64,000 nt of DNA, from contig UQOW01000004.1 in NCBI GenBank assembly GCA_900542805.1, forward strand, positions 1 to 64,000. Direction: 5' to 3'. Below, piece by piece: positions 34,965-44,986 of this stretch (position 1 is its first letter; each line of letters starts with the position of its first letter). The position numbers were made by a program, and so were the translations under genes. The notes under the pieces are model-generated. The model made no database searches, was not told the origin of the DNA, and saw nothing but the letters and a program-made list of their open reading frames with translations. The stretch comes from an uncultured Sutterella sp. (GTDB lineage: Bacteria; Pseudomonadota; Gammaproteobacteria; Burkholderiales; Burkholderiaceae_F).

Positions 34965-36815
34965 ATGACTCAGGATACTTCCGCCACACGTCTTGAAGAC
35001 CTAAAAAAATGTCAGACCCTGTGTGAGTTCGTTCCCTTAAGAGCTCGGCAGATTCCCCAGACCGTAGCACTTCGTCAATACGACCGAAAAGAAAAGGCTT
35101 GGGAAGACGTTACATACGCCTCGCTTGATAAGCAGATTACGGCGTGGAGACGGGCCCTGGAAGCCTTACATTTGGAACGCGGAGCGCGAGTTGCCATTTT
35201 GCTCAATAACTCCGTGGATGCGGTTTTGGCCGATCAGGCGGTTTTGGCAAACGGGCTGATTCCCGTCCCGCTTCACGCCATCGACACCCCGGGCTCCTCG
35301 GCGTTTATTCTCATCGACAGTCAGTCCTCGACTTTAATTACCAACAAAGCCGACCGCTGGGGCCTGATTGAGAAAACCAACGTTCCGATGCCCGATTTGA
35401 AACACGTCATCCTCACGGAAGAAACCGGTATCAGCGAAAAAGACGAGCGTCGGCAGATTTTAAGCAAGGACATTTGGCTTGCCTCCGGCAAAGACATTCA
35501 AGAACTTCCCGAAGGTCCGAAACCCGAAGACCTTGCGGCCATTGTCTACACCTCGGGCACGACAGGACGACCCAAGGGCGTGATGCTCACGCACCACAAT
35601 GTTGTCGAAAACGTCATTGCAACCTTAATTCACATTGCTCCGGCTCCGAAGCCCGGATACGTTTTCCTCTCGTTTTTGCCGCTATCGCATACGTTCGAGC
35701 GTACGGCCGGCTACTACCTGGCTTTAGGCATGGGTTGCACGATTACCTACAACCGCTCGATTATGCTGCTCGCCGAGGATTTGCGCACCGTCAAGCCGGA
35801 CGTTTTGATTTCCGTTCCGCGGATTTACGAAAAGATTTACGCCCGCATCAACGAGCAACTCGGCAAGAAGCCTGCAATTGCACGCTGGCTCTTTAACTGT
35901 GCCGTCAGTGTCGGTTGGCGCAAGTTCTGCGCAGAAAACAAGTTACCGATACCGAAAAGCCCTTGGCAGTTCGCCGACAGCTTCACAGGCCCGATTTTGA
36001 AAAAGCTCGTTGCCGATAAAGTTCTTGAGCAATTCGGCGGGAACCTGAAAGTCGCCATTGCAGGAGGCGCCGCACTAAACGGCAAAGTCGCTCGCGTATT
36101 CGGAGGGCTCGGTTTGGCACCTATTCAGGGTTACGGCATGACGGAGGCCTCGCCCATTATCGCCGGCAACTCCTTAACGATTAACCAACCCGATACGGTC
36201 GGAAAACTCTTTTCCAATCTGCAGATGCGCTTGGCTCCGGAAACCCATGAAATCCAAATTCGCGGCAGCTCCATTATGAAAGGCTACTGGAAACGGCCGG
36301 AAGACACCGCTCGCGTTCTTGACTCCGAAGGGTGGCTAAGCACGGGAGACGTCGGAGAGATTAACGAATCCGGACTTTTGCGCATCAAAGGTCGCATCAA
36401 AGAAATCATCGTCACGAGTACGGGCGAAAAGGTTCCGCCCGTTGATCTGGAACTGGCGCTTGAAACCGATCCGCTCTTTTCACAGGCCTATGTCGTCGGG
36501 GAAAACAAACCCTTTATCAGCGCCGTAACGGTCTTAAACCCCGAAGAGTGGAAAAAGCTCGCCGCAGAACTTAAGGTCAGTGCCAATGAGGCCAGTTTGA
36601 AGTTAACGAGCGTGCGTACGGCAATTCTCAAGCGTGTGAAAGCCGCCGCTGCGGACTTCCCGCACTATGCCCTTCCGCGCAAGGTGCTTTTAACGCTCAA
36701 GCCCTGGACGATTGAAAACGGGCTTTTGACGCCGACGTTAAAACTCAAACGGACGCCCCTTGCCAAATTCTTCAAGAAAGAAATCGACGAGATTTACGAA
36801 AAGCACGACAAGTAG
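34965..36815 (+). CDS. Long-chain acyl-CoA synthetase (AMP-forming)
   Basis: A 616-residue adenylate-forming enzyme. The AMP-binding motif is AAIVYTSGTTGRPKGVMLTH; further motifs are the SFLPLSHTFER box, GGAALNGKVA, the YGMTEASPII substrate motif, and the hinge STGDVGEINESGLLRIKGR; the catalytic lysine is expected in the LTPTLKLKR C-terminal segment. The long form with the SFLPL...FER box is typical of FadD15/FACS-type long-chain fatty acid ligases. ATG 34965 was chosen as it begins the family-like N-terminus; the reading frame upstream overlaps sseA and its terminator. It ends at a strong terminator. Confidence 0.92.
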   Translation: MTQDTSATRLEDLKKCQTLCEFVPLRARQIPQTVALRQYDRKEKAWEDVTYASLDKQITAWRRALEALHLERGARVAILLNNSVDAVLADQAVLANGLIPVPLHAIDTPGSSAFILIDSQSSTLITNKADRWGLIEKTNVPMPDLKHVILTEETGISEKDERRQILSKDIWLASGKDIQELPEGPKPEDLAAIVYTSGTTGRPKGVMLTHHNVVENVIATLIHIAPAPKPGYVFLSFLPLSHTFERTAGYYLALGMGCTITYNRSIMLLAEDLRTVKPDVLISVPRIYEKIYARINEQLGKKPAIARWLFNCAVSVGWRKFCAENKLPIPKSPWQFADSFTGPILKKLVADKVLEQFGGNLKVAIAGGAALNGKVARVFGGLGLAPIQGYGMTEASPIIAGNSLTINQPDTVGKLFSNLQMRLAPETHEIQIRGSSIMKGYWKRPEDTARVLDSEGWLSTGDVGEINESGLLRIKGRIKEIIVTSTGEKVPPVDLELALETDPLFSQAYVVGENKPFISAVTVLNPEEWKKLAAELKVSANEASLKLTSVRTAILKRVKAAAADFPHYALPRKVLLTLKPWTIENGLLTPTLKLKRTPLAKFFKKEIDEIYEKHDK

Positions 36816-36841
36816 GCAAGGCGTTTTTCGCATGTTCAAGC

Positions 36842-36872
36842 GAGGCAACGTGAAGTCCGTTGCCTCTTTTTT
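36842..36872 (+). terminator. Terminator of the acyl-CoA synthetase gene
   Basis: A 9-bp perfect stem (GAGGCAACG 36842-36850, CGTTGCCTC 36858-36866) with a 7-base loop and six T residues. Confidence 0.9.
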
Positions 36873-37007
36873 ATCCGTTCGTTACGCGCTCGGTGTGGCT
36901 TTTGAGCGGTCAAAGGACCGACAGCAACCATTGAAATACTCGAAAAATTTATGAAATCTTCAGTGTGCTGAGGATTGTTAGCGCAACTTTCTTTTCGGGC
37001 TCTTACG

Positions 37008-37384
37008 ATGATTTCTTATGATGACGTTATGACCTCTTTGGCGGACTACGAAGAACTGACTGCGACTTTACCGCTCGTGCACCGGTCTATCCGATTGCCG
37101 ATAACATCAACTACTGCTTTGTCGGGATTCGGCGCTGCGGAAAGTCCTACCTCATGCACCAACGCTGTCGGGAACTGCTTGCTCGGGGCGTTTCCCCCGC
37201 TCAGATGCTTTATGTGTCTTTTGAAGACGAACGCTTAAGCGGGATTACGGTGCAGGAACTAAACCGCCTGCTTGAGATTAAGCAGAAAATGACAGGGGGC
37301 GTCGCCCTACGGTACCTCTTTCCTGTCGAGCTTCAGAATCTTGACGGATGGGAGCACTTTGCGCGCCGGTCTGCGTCCTCTTAA
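37008..37384 (+). pseudogene. Decayed AAA_14/DUF4143-type ATPase
   Basis: The reading frame from ATG 37008 gives SYDDVMTSLADYEELTATLP and then loses sense; after one frame change near 37085-37105 a second frame reads INYCFVGIRRCGKSYLMHQR, a Walker A-like P-loop (GIRRCGKS), continuing to MLYVSFEDERLSG and to YLFPVELQNLDGWEHFARR, which corresponds to the Walker B box (normally LDELQ) of AAA_14 ATPases. The protein then stops at 37384, about 120 residues into a family of roughly 400. So there is at least one frameshift and a large C-terminal loss. Its end overlaps the dusA stop tail to tail. Confidence 0.8.
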
Positions 37385-38418
37385 AAGCCGACAAACTCGT
37401 CATCGTCGAAACGCGAAAACGTGTCGCTGATGTCGCGCCAGCCGGCTCTGGCAAAGGCCTCGCGCAACACGTCGGTTTTGTAACGTTCGTAAGCTAACGG
37501 ATTGGAAAGAAACCGCCTCCAGGCTTTCGCTCCGGCAAGACCATTGAGCAGTCCGAGCATATGCCGTGCCGACCCACGCAAGACGCGCGGATCTTTCGGA
37601 TACTGCTCTTTCAGATACTGCGTCATTTTTTCTATGACGTCTTCGCGCGTCACAGGATTGTCTTTGCCTCCGAAAAGCCTGGCATCGACATCGGAAAGAA
37701 TCCACGGATTGGTATAGACCTCACGTCCGAGCATCACGCCGTCAACACCTTTTAGCAGCTCTTCGGCCACTCCCAAATCATGAATTCCACCGTTAATGAC
37801 AATCTGTGCCTGGGGGAAATCTCTTTTTAAAAGCGCGGCGTATTCTCGTCGTAGCGGCGGAATTTCGCGATTTTCTTTCGGACTTAAACCCTTAAGCCAA
37901 GCCGAGCGCGTATGCACGATAAATGTTCGACATCCGGCATCAAACAGGGTTCCGACAAAGTCGCATACGAATCCGTAATCGTCCCGACCGTCTACTCCGA
38001 CTCGGTGCTTAATTGTGACATCGATATCGGTCGCATCTTTCATGGCCTTAAAGCAATCGGCGACAAGCGTCGGCTCGAGCATCAGGCAGGCGCCGAAACT
38101 GCCCTTCTGGACACGCTCGGAAGGACACCCGCAATTAAGATTAATCTCATCGTACCCAGCCTTGGCGATCCACGCGGCGATTTGGGCCAATTGCACCGGG
38201 TCACTGCCTCCGACCTGGCAGGCAACGGGGTGTTCAGCTGCATTAAAACTTAATAGACGGTCCCTGTCACCGAAGATAAGGGCGGGCGCCGTTATCATTT
38301 CCGTATAAAGGCGAGCACACTGAGTCAGGGTGCGATGAAAGTACCGACAGTGCTTATCCGTCCAGTCGAGCATCGGCGCCACACAAAAACGCCATTTACT
38401 GTAGGCTAACTCGCTCAC
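37381..38418 (-). CDS. dusA: tRNA-dihydrouridine synthase A
   Basis: A 345-residue flavoenzyme reducing uridines 20/20a in the tRNA D-loop. The TIM-barrel N-terminus with VAPMLDWTDKHCRYFHR, the EMITAPALIFGD segment and the active-site Cys motif NLNCGCPSERVQKGSFGACL are diagnostic of DusA; IKHRVGVDG and HTRSAWLKGLSPKENR complete the substrate and FMN sites. It overlaps ychJ by 4 bases and lies in the minus-strand run of translation genes. Confidence 0.95.
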   Translation of the reverse strand: MSELAYSKWRFCVAPMLDWTDKHCRYFHRTLTQCARLYTEMITAPALIFGDRDRLLSFNAAEHPVACQVGGSDPVQLAQIAAWIAKAGYDEINLNCGCPSERVQKGSFGACLMLEPTLVADCFKAMKDATDIDVTIKHRVGVDGRDDYGFVCDFVGTLFDAGCRTFIVHTRSAWLKGLSPKENREIPPLRREYAALLKRDFPQAQIVINGGIHDLGVAEELLKGVDGVMLGREVYTNPWILSDVDARLFGGKDNPVTREDVIEKMTQYLKEQYPKDPRVLRGSARHMLGLLNGLAGAKAWRRFLSNPLAYERYKTDVLREAFARAGWRDISDTFSRFDDDEFVGF

Positions 38419-38813
38419 GATTGACTGCGTTCCTTGTCATCGACATAAAACCAACGTCCCTCGCGCTTTTCAAACCGAGAGACGGCATGCAGTCGAAACG
38501 CTCCGGTCGAGCCCGCACGAGCGCGAGCAATGTACTCGACCGTCGCATGCGTCGCATCGATGTGCGTTTCGTTTTTGACCGTAAGGCCGATCCATTTGAG
38601 CGAAGGGTCAATCAGAGTCTCGGACGGGCACGTTTCCTTGGCCCACGTCAAGCGAAGCCAATCTTCACGCTTCAGCGCAAAGGCCGTATAGCGACTGCGC
38701 ATCAAAGAGGCGGCATTCGGAGGAATCACCCCGTCGAAAATAAAACGCCCGCAACAGTCCGCCAGAGTCCTGCCGGACCCACACGGGCACGGTGCAGGCA
38801 GTTTCTTTGCCAT
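38415..38813 (-). CDS. YchJ family SEC-C motif protein
   Basis: A 132-residue protein with the N-terminal zinc-binding SEC-C motif CPCGSGRTLADCCGRF (ligands Cys, Cys, Cys, Cys) followed by the YchJ domain (LMRSRYTAFALKREDWLRLT; WIGLTVKN). Function of the family is not established. It is six bases downstream of typA and overlaps dusA by four. Confidence 0.9.
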   Translation of the reverse strand: MAKKLPAPCPCGSGRTLADCCGRFIFDGVIPPNAASLMRSRYTAFALKREDWLRLTWAKETCPSETLIDPSLKWIGLTVKNETHIDATHATVEYIARARAGSTGAFRLHAVSRFEKREGRWFYVDDKERSQS

Positions 38814-38819
38814 GAAAAA

Positions 38820-40676
38820 TCAGGCCTCTTGTTCGCCGTTTTCCTCACGTTCGACGCGTGCCGCACGGCGACGCTCGAATTCCTTGAGCCAGCGTTTGCG
38901 CAAACGAATCGACTTGGGCGTAATTTCCACAAGTTCGTCGTCATTGATGAACTCAACGGCACTTTCGAGCGTCAAGGTAACGGGAGGAACCAAGCGAATG
39001 GCCTCATCGGTACCGGAAGCTCGAATGTTCGTCAGCTGCTTGCAACGAATGGGGTTGACGACAATGTCGTTTTCGCGTGAGTGTTCGCCGATAATCATGC
39101 CTTCGTACAAGGGGTCTCCCGGGCTGACAAAGAGACGCCCGCGTTCCTGGATCTTCCAAAGAGCATAGGCGACAGCCGCACCGTTATCCTGACTGATGAT
39201 GGCTCCGGAGCGGCGCTCCCCGACATCGCCCTGCTTGATCGGTCCGTACGAATCGAATACATGGCTCATGATACCCGTGCCGCGGCACATCGTCAGGAAC
39301 ATCGACTGAAAGCCGATTAGGCCCCTAGCCGGAATTCGGTACTCAAGACGCACGCGCCCGCGACTATCCGATTGCATGTCAAGAAGGTCTCCCTTACGGC
39401 GACCGAGTTCTTCCATGACAGAACCTTGATGCGCTTCTTCCACGTCAACCGACAGTTGTTCATAGGGTTCCTGCTTGACGCCGTTCACTTCCTTCAAAAG
39501 CACACGAGGACGACCGACAGCCAGTTCATAGCCTTCGCGACGCATGTTTTCAATGAGAATCGTCAGATGCAGTTCACCGCGTCCGCACACTTCCCACACC
39601 GTCTCGTCGCCGGTTTCGCGCATGCGCATGGCAACGTTACTTTTAAGTTCCCGCTCCAGACGTTCGCGAATCTGACGGCTCGTGACGTACTTGCCTTCCT
39701 TGCCGGCCAAAGGCGACGTGTTGACCATAAAGGTCATCGTGAGCGTCGGCTCATCGACCTTGAGCATCGGAAGCGCTTCGGGATGTTCGAGATCGGTAAT
39801 CGTCGTGCCGATATTCAAATCATCAATGCCGTTGATAAGGACAATATCGCCGGCTTGCGCATCGTTGACGACTTTGCGATCGAGACCCTCGAACTGCAAA
39901 ATCTGTCCGACTTTCACCTGTCGCGGCGTGCTTCCCGGACCGTCCATTAACGCCACGGGTTCCCCGGCCTTAATCCGTCCGCGGTGCACACGGCCGATGC
40001 CGATTTTGCCGACATAGCTGTTGTAATCCAAGGAGCAAATCTGCAACTGAAGCGGCGCATCGGCATTGTCTTCACGCACGGGGACGTATTTGATGACGGT
40101 GTCGAAAACAGCCTTCATGTTGCCGATTTTTTCGAGTTCCTTCACATCCGGCGTGTAACCGGCGTACCCGGCTAAGGCCGAAGCGTAAATGACCGGGAAA
40201 TCGAGCTGATCTTCGGTCGCACCGAGCTTATCGAACAAATCAAACGTCTGATTGACGACCCACTCGGGGCGAGCTCCGACACGATCGATTTTATTGATGA
40301 CGACAATAGGCTTTAAACCGGCAGCAAGAGCCTTGCGCGTGACAAATCGGGTCTGCGGCATGGGGCCTTCGACGGCATCGACAAGGAGCAAAACACCGTC
40401 GACCATCGAAAGAACGCGTTCGACTTCGCCGCCGAAATCGGCATGTCCCGGTGTATCGATGATGTTAATGTGAATTCCCTCGTACTCGACGGCGCAATTT
40501 TTAGCGAGGATCGTAATCCCGCGTTCCTTTTCGATATCTCCGCTATCCATCACGCGTTCGTCGACCTGCTGATTTTCACGGAAAGTTCCGGCGCATTGGA
40601 GCAACTTATCGACCATTGTGGTCTTACCGTGGTCTACGTGGGCAATGATTGCAATATTGCGAATCGCTCGTGTCAT
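38820..40676 (-). CDS. typA: Ribosome-associated GTPase TypA/BipA
   Basis: A 618-residue translational GTPase: G1 [30 protein letters not shown], elongation-factor-like domains II, III and V, and the TypA-specific C-terminal domain ([20 protein letters not shown]). It assists 50S assembly and stress adaptation. It overlaps truB by 4 bases, extending the truB-rbfA-infB-nusA-rimP run. Confidence 0.97.
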   Translation of the reverse strand: MTRAIRNIAIIAHVDHGKTTMVDKLLQCAGTFRENQQVDERVMDSGDIEKERGITILAKNCAVEYEGIHINIIDTPGHADFGGEVERVLSMVDGVLLLVDAVEGPMPQTRFVTRKALAAGLKPIVVINKIDRVGARPEWVVNQTFDLFDKLGATEDQLDFPVIYASALAGYAGYTPDVKELEKIGNMKAVFDTVIKYVPVREDNADAPLQLQICSLDYNSYVGKIGIGRVHRGRIKAGEPVALMDGPGSTPRQVKVGQILQFEGLDRKVVNDAQAGDIVLINGIDDLNIGTTITDLEHPEALPMLKVDEPTLTMTFMVNTSPLAGKEGKYVTSRQIRERLERELKSNVAMRMRETGDETVWEVCGRGELHLTILIENMRREGYELAVGRPRVLLKEVNGVKQEPYEQLSVDVEEAHQGSVMEELGRRKGDLLDMQSDSRGRVRLEYRIPARGLIGFQSMFLTMCRGTGIMSHVFDSYGPIKQGDVGERRSGAIISQDNGAAVAYALWKIQERGRLFVSPGDPLYEGMIIGEHSRENDIVVNPIRCKQLTNIRASGTDEAIRLVPPVTLTLESAVEFINDDELVEITPKSIRLRKRWLKEFERRRAARVEREENGEQEA

Positions 40677-41608
40677 AGTGTCTTCTTTCCCGAATTTGTC
40701 TCGGTATTTCCCAAAAATGTAATCAAGCGGACAGGATGAACAACCCCGTGTTCATCGACCCTGACCACCCCTAATAAACGGTTCCCCGGGCCGTAGGCTC
40801 TCGCCTGGCCGCGTAGGTCCTGCCGAATTGCCAGTCGCTGACCGTTTTCCAGACGCGATGCCAGCAATTCCGTTAAATTCAATGCGGGCAGACTCTGCAA
40901 CAGAAAATCTGCCCCCTTTAATAGTTTTCGCCTTTGCTCGATGCTCTTGGTTTTGTCGTCGAGCTCGGAAAAAGGCACGGCATCGTCAATGCTTAAATCC
41001 CCGACCCGTGTGCGCCGCAATGCCGTTAAGTGAGCACACGTCCCGAGTCGCATCGCCATGTCATCGGCAAGAACGCGAATGTACGTGCCCTTGCTCACGT
41101 CCGTCTCAAAGGTAAGCTCTCCGTCTTCATACGAAATCAGAGTCAAGCGTTTGACGCAAACCTGGCGTGCCTCGCGCGTCACTTCGATGCCTCGCCGCGC
41201 GAGTTCATATAAATTTTTTCCGTCGCGCTTAATAGCCGAGTACATCGGAGGCCGTTGCAAAATGACCCCCGTAAACTCAGGGATAAGTGCTTCAATCTCA
41301 TCGACGGTCGGACGCACGTCACTCGTTTGCGTCACAACCCCCGTTTTATCAAGCGTATCGGTTCGCTTTCCGAACTTCATGCGCGCGATGTACCGTTTAT
41401 CGGCCTTTAACAAATCAGCCGAAAACTTCGTTGCATTCCCGAAGGCAAGCGGTAAAAGTCCGGTTGCCATCGGATCGAGCGTTCCGGTATGCCCGGCCTT
41501 TTGCGCATTTAAAAGACGGCGTGAAAGCTGCAAAGCCCAATTCGAACTCATTGATTCGGGCTTATCCAAGAGCAACACGCCGTCGACGGCCTCTCCTTTA
41601 CTTCCCAT
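40673..41608 (-). CDS. truB: tRNA pseudouridine(55) synthase
   Basis: A 311-residue TruB making the T-loop pseudouridine 55. Motifs: GVLLLDKPESMSSNWALQ, the catalytic GHTGTLDPMATGLLP (Asp nucleophile), RPPMYSAIKRDGKNLYELAR and a C-terminal PUA-type segment. It overlaps rbfA by 11 bases. Confidence 0.96.
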   Translation of the reverse strand: MGSKGEAVDGVLLLDKPESMSSNWALQLSRRLLNAQKAGHTGTLDPMATGLLPLAFGNATKFSADLLKADKRYIARMKFGKRTDTLDKTGVVTQTSDVRPTVDEIEALIPEFTGVILQRPPMYSAIKRDGKNLYELARRGIEVTREARQVCVKRLTLISYEDGELTFETDVSKGTYIRVLADDMAMRLGTCAHLTALRRTRVGDLSIDDAVPFSELDDKTKSIEQRRKLLKGADFLLQSLPALNLTELLASRLENGQRLAIRQDLRGQARAYGPGNRLLGVVRVDEHGVVHPVRLITFLGNTETNSGKKTL

Positions 41609-42011
41609 GATCTAGCGAATCGGCGCCGGCCTTTTGTTCGCCGGCACGCGTCACCTCCATCGCTTCCCGGATGACGCGGTCCATGGCAAAGCCGTGCGCA
41701 ACCGAGGTATCGTGCACGAAATGCAATGTCGGAACCGTGTGAATCGTCATCTTACGGAAAATCAGATTTCTCAGATGTCCGGCAGCGGCATTGAGCCCGG
41801 CTTCGCTGTCCTCGGGATTCGTCCCGAGGACCGTAAAGAACACACGGGCATGCGCATAGTCCGGTGTGATTTCACATCCGGTAATTGTCACAAGACCGAT
41901 ACGGGGATCACGCAACTCGCGCGGAATGATTTCCGCCAAGTCTCGGGCAATCTGATCGGCAATGCGGATACTGCGTCCGGGTTTGGTCTCTTTCATAGGC
42001 GTCTCCGTCAA
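41598..42011 (-). CDS. rbfA: 30S ribosome-binding factor A
   Basis: A 137-residue KH-type protein acting in late 16S rRNA maturation and cold adaptation: [21 protein letters not shown]-terminus, the [20 protein letters not shown] core and the [11 protein letters not shown] motif. It overlaps infB by 4 bases and truB by 11. Confidence 0.96.
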   Translation of the reverse strand: MTETPMKETKPGRSIRIADQIARDLAEIIPRELRDPRIGLVTITGCEITPDYAHARVFFTVLGTNPEDSEAGLNAAAGHLRNLIFRKMTIHTVPTLHFVHDTSVAHGFAMDRVIREAMEVTRAGEQKAGADSLDHGK

Positions 42012-44935
42012 AGAGTACGAGCGACTTCCGTCACTTCGAAGATCTCCAGTTGATCACCGACTTGAATATCATCGTGTCCCTTCAGAGACAGACCGCATTC
42101 GTTGCCGGCTTGTACTTCACGCACATCGTCCTTGAAGTGCTTCAAACTGGCAAGTTCCCCGGTCCAGATTACCACATTGTTGCGAAGCTGTCGTGCACTG
42201 GCATTACGACGCACGAGACCTTCGAGAACACGGCACCCGGCAATGAGTCCGACCTTCGGAACGTGAATCGTCTGACGAATTTCGAGTAACCCGATACCGG
42301 TTTCTTTTCTCTCGGGAGCGAGCATGCCGCTCATCGCTGCCTTCACGTCGTCAATAGCATCGTAAATGATGTTGTAATAACGAATCTCGATTCCGTCGGT
42401 CTCTGCCGTCTTCTTGGCCATGGCATCGGCACGAACGTTAAACCCGATGATAATGGCGTGGCTGGCAGCCGCCAGGTTCACATCCGTTTCCGAAATGCCG
42501 CCGACAGCGCTATAGACAACCTGAACACGCACCTCATCGGTCGAAAGCTTCTGCAAGGCAGCGGAAATAGCCTCTTGCGAGCCCTGAACGTCGGCTTTAA
42601 TAATCACGGAAAGCGTCTTGACGTCGCCGTTTTGGTTAAAGGCACTATCGAGGCGTGCGCTTTGCTGCTTGGCCAAACGCACATCGCGGTTTCGACTCTG
42701 GCGGAAAAGCGCCACTTCGCGAGCCTTCTTCTCATCGGGCACGGTCAGAAGGACGTCGCCGGCTTGCGGGACATCCGACAAGCCGAGAATCTCTACCGGA
42801 ATGGAGGGGCCGGCCTGCTGGACAGCTTTTCCCATTTCGTTATTCATCGCACGCACGCGCCCGTAAACCTGACCGACAAGGACGATGTCGCCTTTCTTCA
42901 GCAGTCCTGACTGAACCAAGACGGAAGCAACCGGTCCGCGGCCCTTATCCAAGCGGCTTTCAATCACAAGGCCCTTCGCAGGACCTTCGGCCGGCGCTTT
43001 AAGTTCGAGCATTTCCGCCTGCAGTAAGAGGTTCTCGAGCAGGTCATCCACGCCCTGCCCGGTCTTCGCGGAAACAGGAATAAACGGAACGTCCCCGCCG
43101 AACTCTTCGGGCATCACCCCGTTTTGCACGAGCTCGTTACGCACGCGTTCGGGGTTGGCCTCCGGTTTATCCATCTTATTGATGGCCACGACCAAGGGGA
43201 CTTTCGCTGCCTTGGCGTGCGCGATGGCTTCTTTGGTTTGCGGCATGACACCATCGTCGGCCGCAACGACCAAAATGACGATATCGGTGGCCTGCGCACC
43301 GCGAGCTCGCATAGCCGTAAAAGCCTCGTGTCCCGGTGTGTCGAGGAACGTGACAATGCCGCGCGGCGTTCTCACGTGATACGCACCGATATGCTGCGTG
43401 ATACCGCCGGCCTCACCGGCTGCAACCTTGGCGCGACGGATGTAGTCCAAAAGAGATGTCTTACCGTGGTCGACATGACCCATAATGGTCACAACCGGGG
43501 GGCGCGGTTTTTCCGGATACGTTGTCGTCGTCTCCGAGAGTTCGCCCAAAAGCGCTTCCGGATCATCGGCCTTGGCCTGAACAGCTTTGTGCCCCATTTC
43601 CTCAACGACAATCATGGCCGTGTCCTGATCGAGCATCTGGTTAATCGTCACCATCTGTCCCATCTTCATGAGAGCCTTGATCACTTCGGTGGCTTTGACG
43701 GCCATCTTGCGCGCTAAGTCGGCCACCGAAATCGTTTCGGGAACACTGACTTCGCGCACAACGGGCTCTGCCGGTGCCTGCACGGCAGGCGTTGCATTGG
43801 ATCGATCACGCTTGGGTTTTTTAGACCGAGAGCGCCAACTCGTATCCTCATCGCCGCCCCCGTCAATCGCGCCGCGCGTTTTAAGCGCACGGTGCGTACG
43901 GGAGTCTTCTCCCCAGGCGTTCTCTCCGGAACGCTCGGAGCGACCGTGATTTTTAAATCCACCTTTTTTGGGAGCCTCGGACTTGGGCGATTCGGCACCC
44001 TTACGACGATCAGGTTTCTTTTCTTCTTTAACGACGGGTTTTGCAACCGACGTAGGCTTGGCCTTTAAGACAACCTTGGGTCGAGCGAGCATCTGACGAA
44101 TCGCTTCGGCTTCTTGCTGCGCCTTCAAACGTGCCGCATCGCGCTCGGCATCTCCCTTGACCTTTTGGGCAGACGGCGCTGTCGGTTTGATACCTTTCGG
44201 TGCCGGGCTCTTGATTTCTTTTACGGGCTTAAGCGGTGTCTCTCTTGCCTCTTTAGTGAACGGCTTTCCCGCACTGCCATCCTTGCCTTGCGTCGCTTGA
44301 GTAGGAGTCGAGTTCTCCGATTTCTTAAGGGGTGCCGCCGGTTCGACCTTTTTGCTCTGGGCGAGCTTTACAGCCTCGGGAATTGATTTCGGTGCCACGG
44401 GAGGCTCAGGTGCTACGAAAGTCGCCTTCACATTGGGTTCAGCTTTGACCTCAATTGGCTTTTTCTGAGGCTCCGGTGCCGAAGTCACGGGCTTGATTGC
44501 CGGAGCCGTCGGAGCGGGAGTCGGCGTGACGGTCTTTGCCGGAGTTATTTCTTCCGATGCCTTCTTTTGACCGAGCGCGGCCTGAACCTGAGCCTTAGCT
44601 TTGGCCTCAAGTTCAGCGCGAGCTGCCTGAGCAGCCTGCGTGTTCTTCACGAAAATACGACGGCGCCGCACTTCCACCTCAATGGTGTGTGCTCCGCCCT
44701 GACCGTCGTTCTGACGAATGGTCGTCGTTTCGCGACGCATAATCGTAATCTTGCGCGGCTTGGCGTTTTGCGTACGCTCCGTGTGGAGCTTTTCCAAAAG
44801 CTTGGCCTTATCGGCGTCACTCACGGCCGACGTTTCGCTCTGAACGGGAATACCGGCCGAGCGCAGTTGCTCGACAAGGACCTTAGCCGGGATATGCAAT
44901 TCCCGGGCGAAATCGGTCACAGTGCTATTTGCCAT
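42008..44935 (-). CDS. infB: Translation initiation factor IF-2
   Basis: A 975-residue IF-2. The N-terminal domain ([20 protein letters not shown]) and a second IF2_N module ([20 protein letters not shown], near residue 400) flank a long Pro/Ala/Lys/Glu-rich linker (about 110-390). The G domain has [24 protein letters not shown] and NKMDKPEA, followed by domains II, III and the fMet-tRNA-binding IV. It follows nusA by 51 bases. Confidence 0.97.
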   Translation of the reverse strand: MANSTVTDFARELHIPAKVLVEQLRSAGIPVQSETSAVSDADKAKLLEKLHTERTQNAKPRKITIMRRETTTIRQNDGQGGAHTIEVEVRRRRIFVKNTQAAQAARAELEAKAKAQVQAALGQKKASEEITPAKTVTPTPAPTAPAIKPVTSAPEPQKKPIEVKAEPNVKATFVAPEPPVAPKSIPEAVKLAQSKKVEPAAPLKKSENSTPTQATQGKDGSAGKPFTKEARETPLKPVKEIKSPAPKGIKPTAPSAQKVKGDAERDAARLKAQQEAEAIRQMLARPKVVLKAKPTSVAKPVVKEEKKPDRRKGAESPKSEAPKKGGFKNHGRSERSGENAWGEDSRTHRALKTRGAIDGGGDEDTSWRSRSKKPKRDRSNATPAVQAPAEPVVREVSVPETISVADLARKMAVKATEVIKALMKMGQMVTINQMLDQDTAMIVVEEMGHKAVQAKADDPEALLGELSETTTTYPEKPRPPVVTIMGHVDHGKTSLLDYIRRAKVAAGEAGGITQHIGAYHVRTPRGIVTFLDTPGHEAFTAMRARGAQATDIVILVVAADDGVMPQTKEAIAHAKAAKVPLVVAINKMDKPEANPERVRNELVQNGVMPEEFGGDVPFIPVSAKTGQGVDDLLENLLLQAEMLELKAPAEGPAKGLVIESRLDKGRGPVASVLVQSGLLKKGDIVLVGQVYGRVRAMNNEMGKAVQQAGPSIPVEILGLSDVPQAGDVLLTVPDEKKAREVALFRQSRNRDVRLAKQQSARLDSAFNQNGDVKTLSVIIKADVQGSQEAISAALQKLSTDEVRVQVVYSAVGGISETDVNLAAASHAIIIGFNVRADAMAKKTAETDGIEIRYYNIIYDAIDDVKAAMSGMLAPERKETGIGLLEIRQTIHVPKVGLIAGCRVLEGLVRRNASARQLRNNVVIWTGELASLKHFKDDVREVQAGNECGLSLKGHDDIQVGDQLEIFEVTEVARTL

Positions 44936-44986
44936 AAATTGTCCTTCTCCTTCGTGGGTCTGTGGCTTCCTGTCTGCTTTTTCGGC

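Noticed and set aside
42008..44935. Possible gene fusion in infB because of the long low-complexity linker
   Set aside because: Proline/alanine/lysine-rich linkers between the N-terminal modules are normal in betaproteobacterial IF-2.
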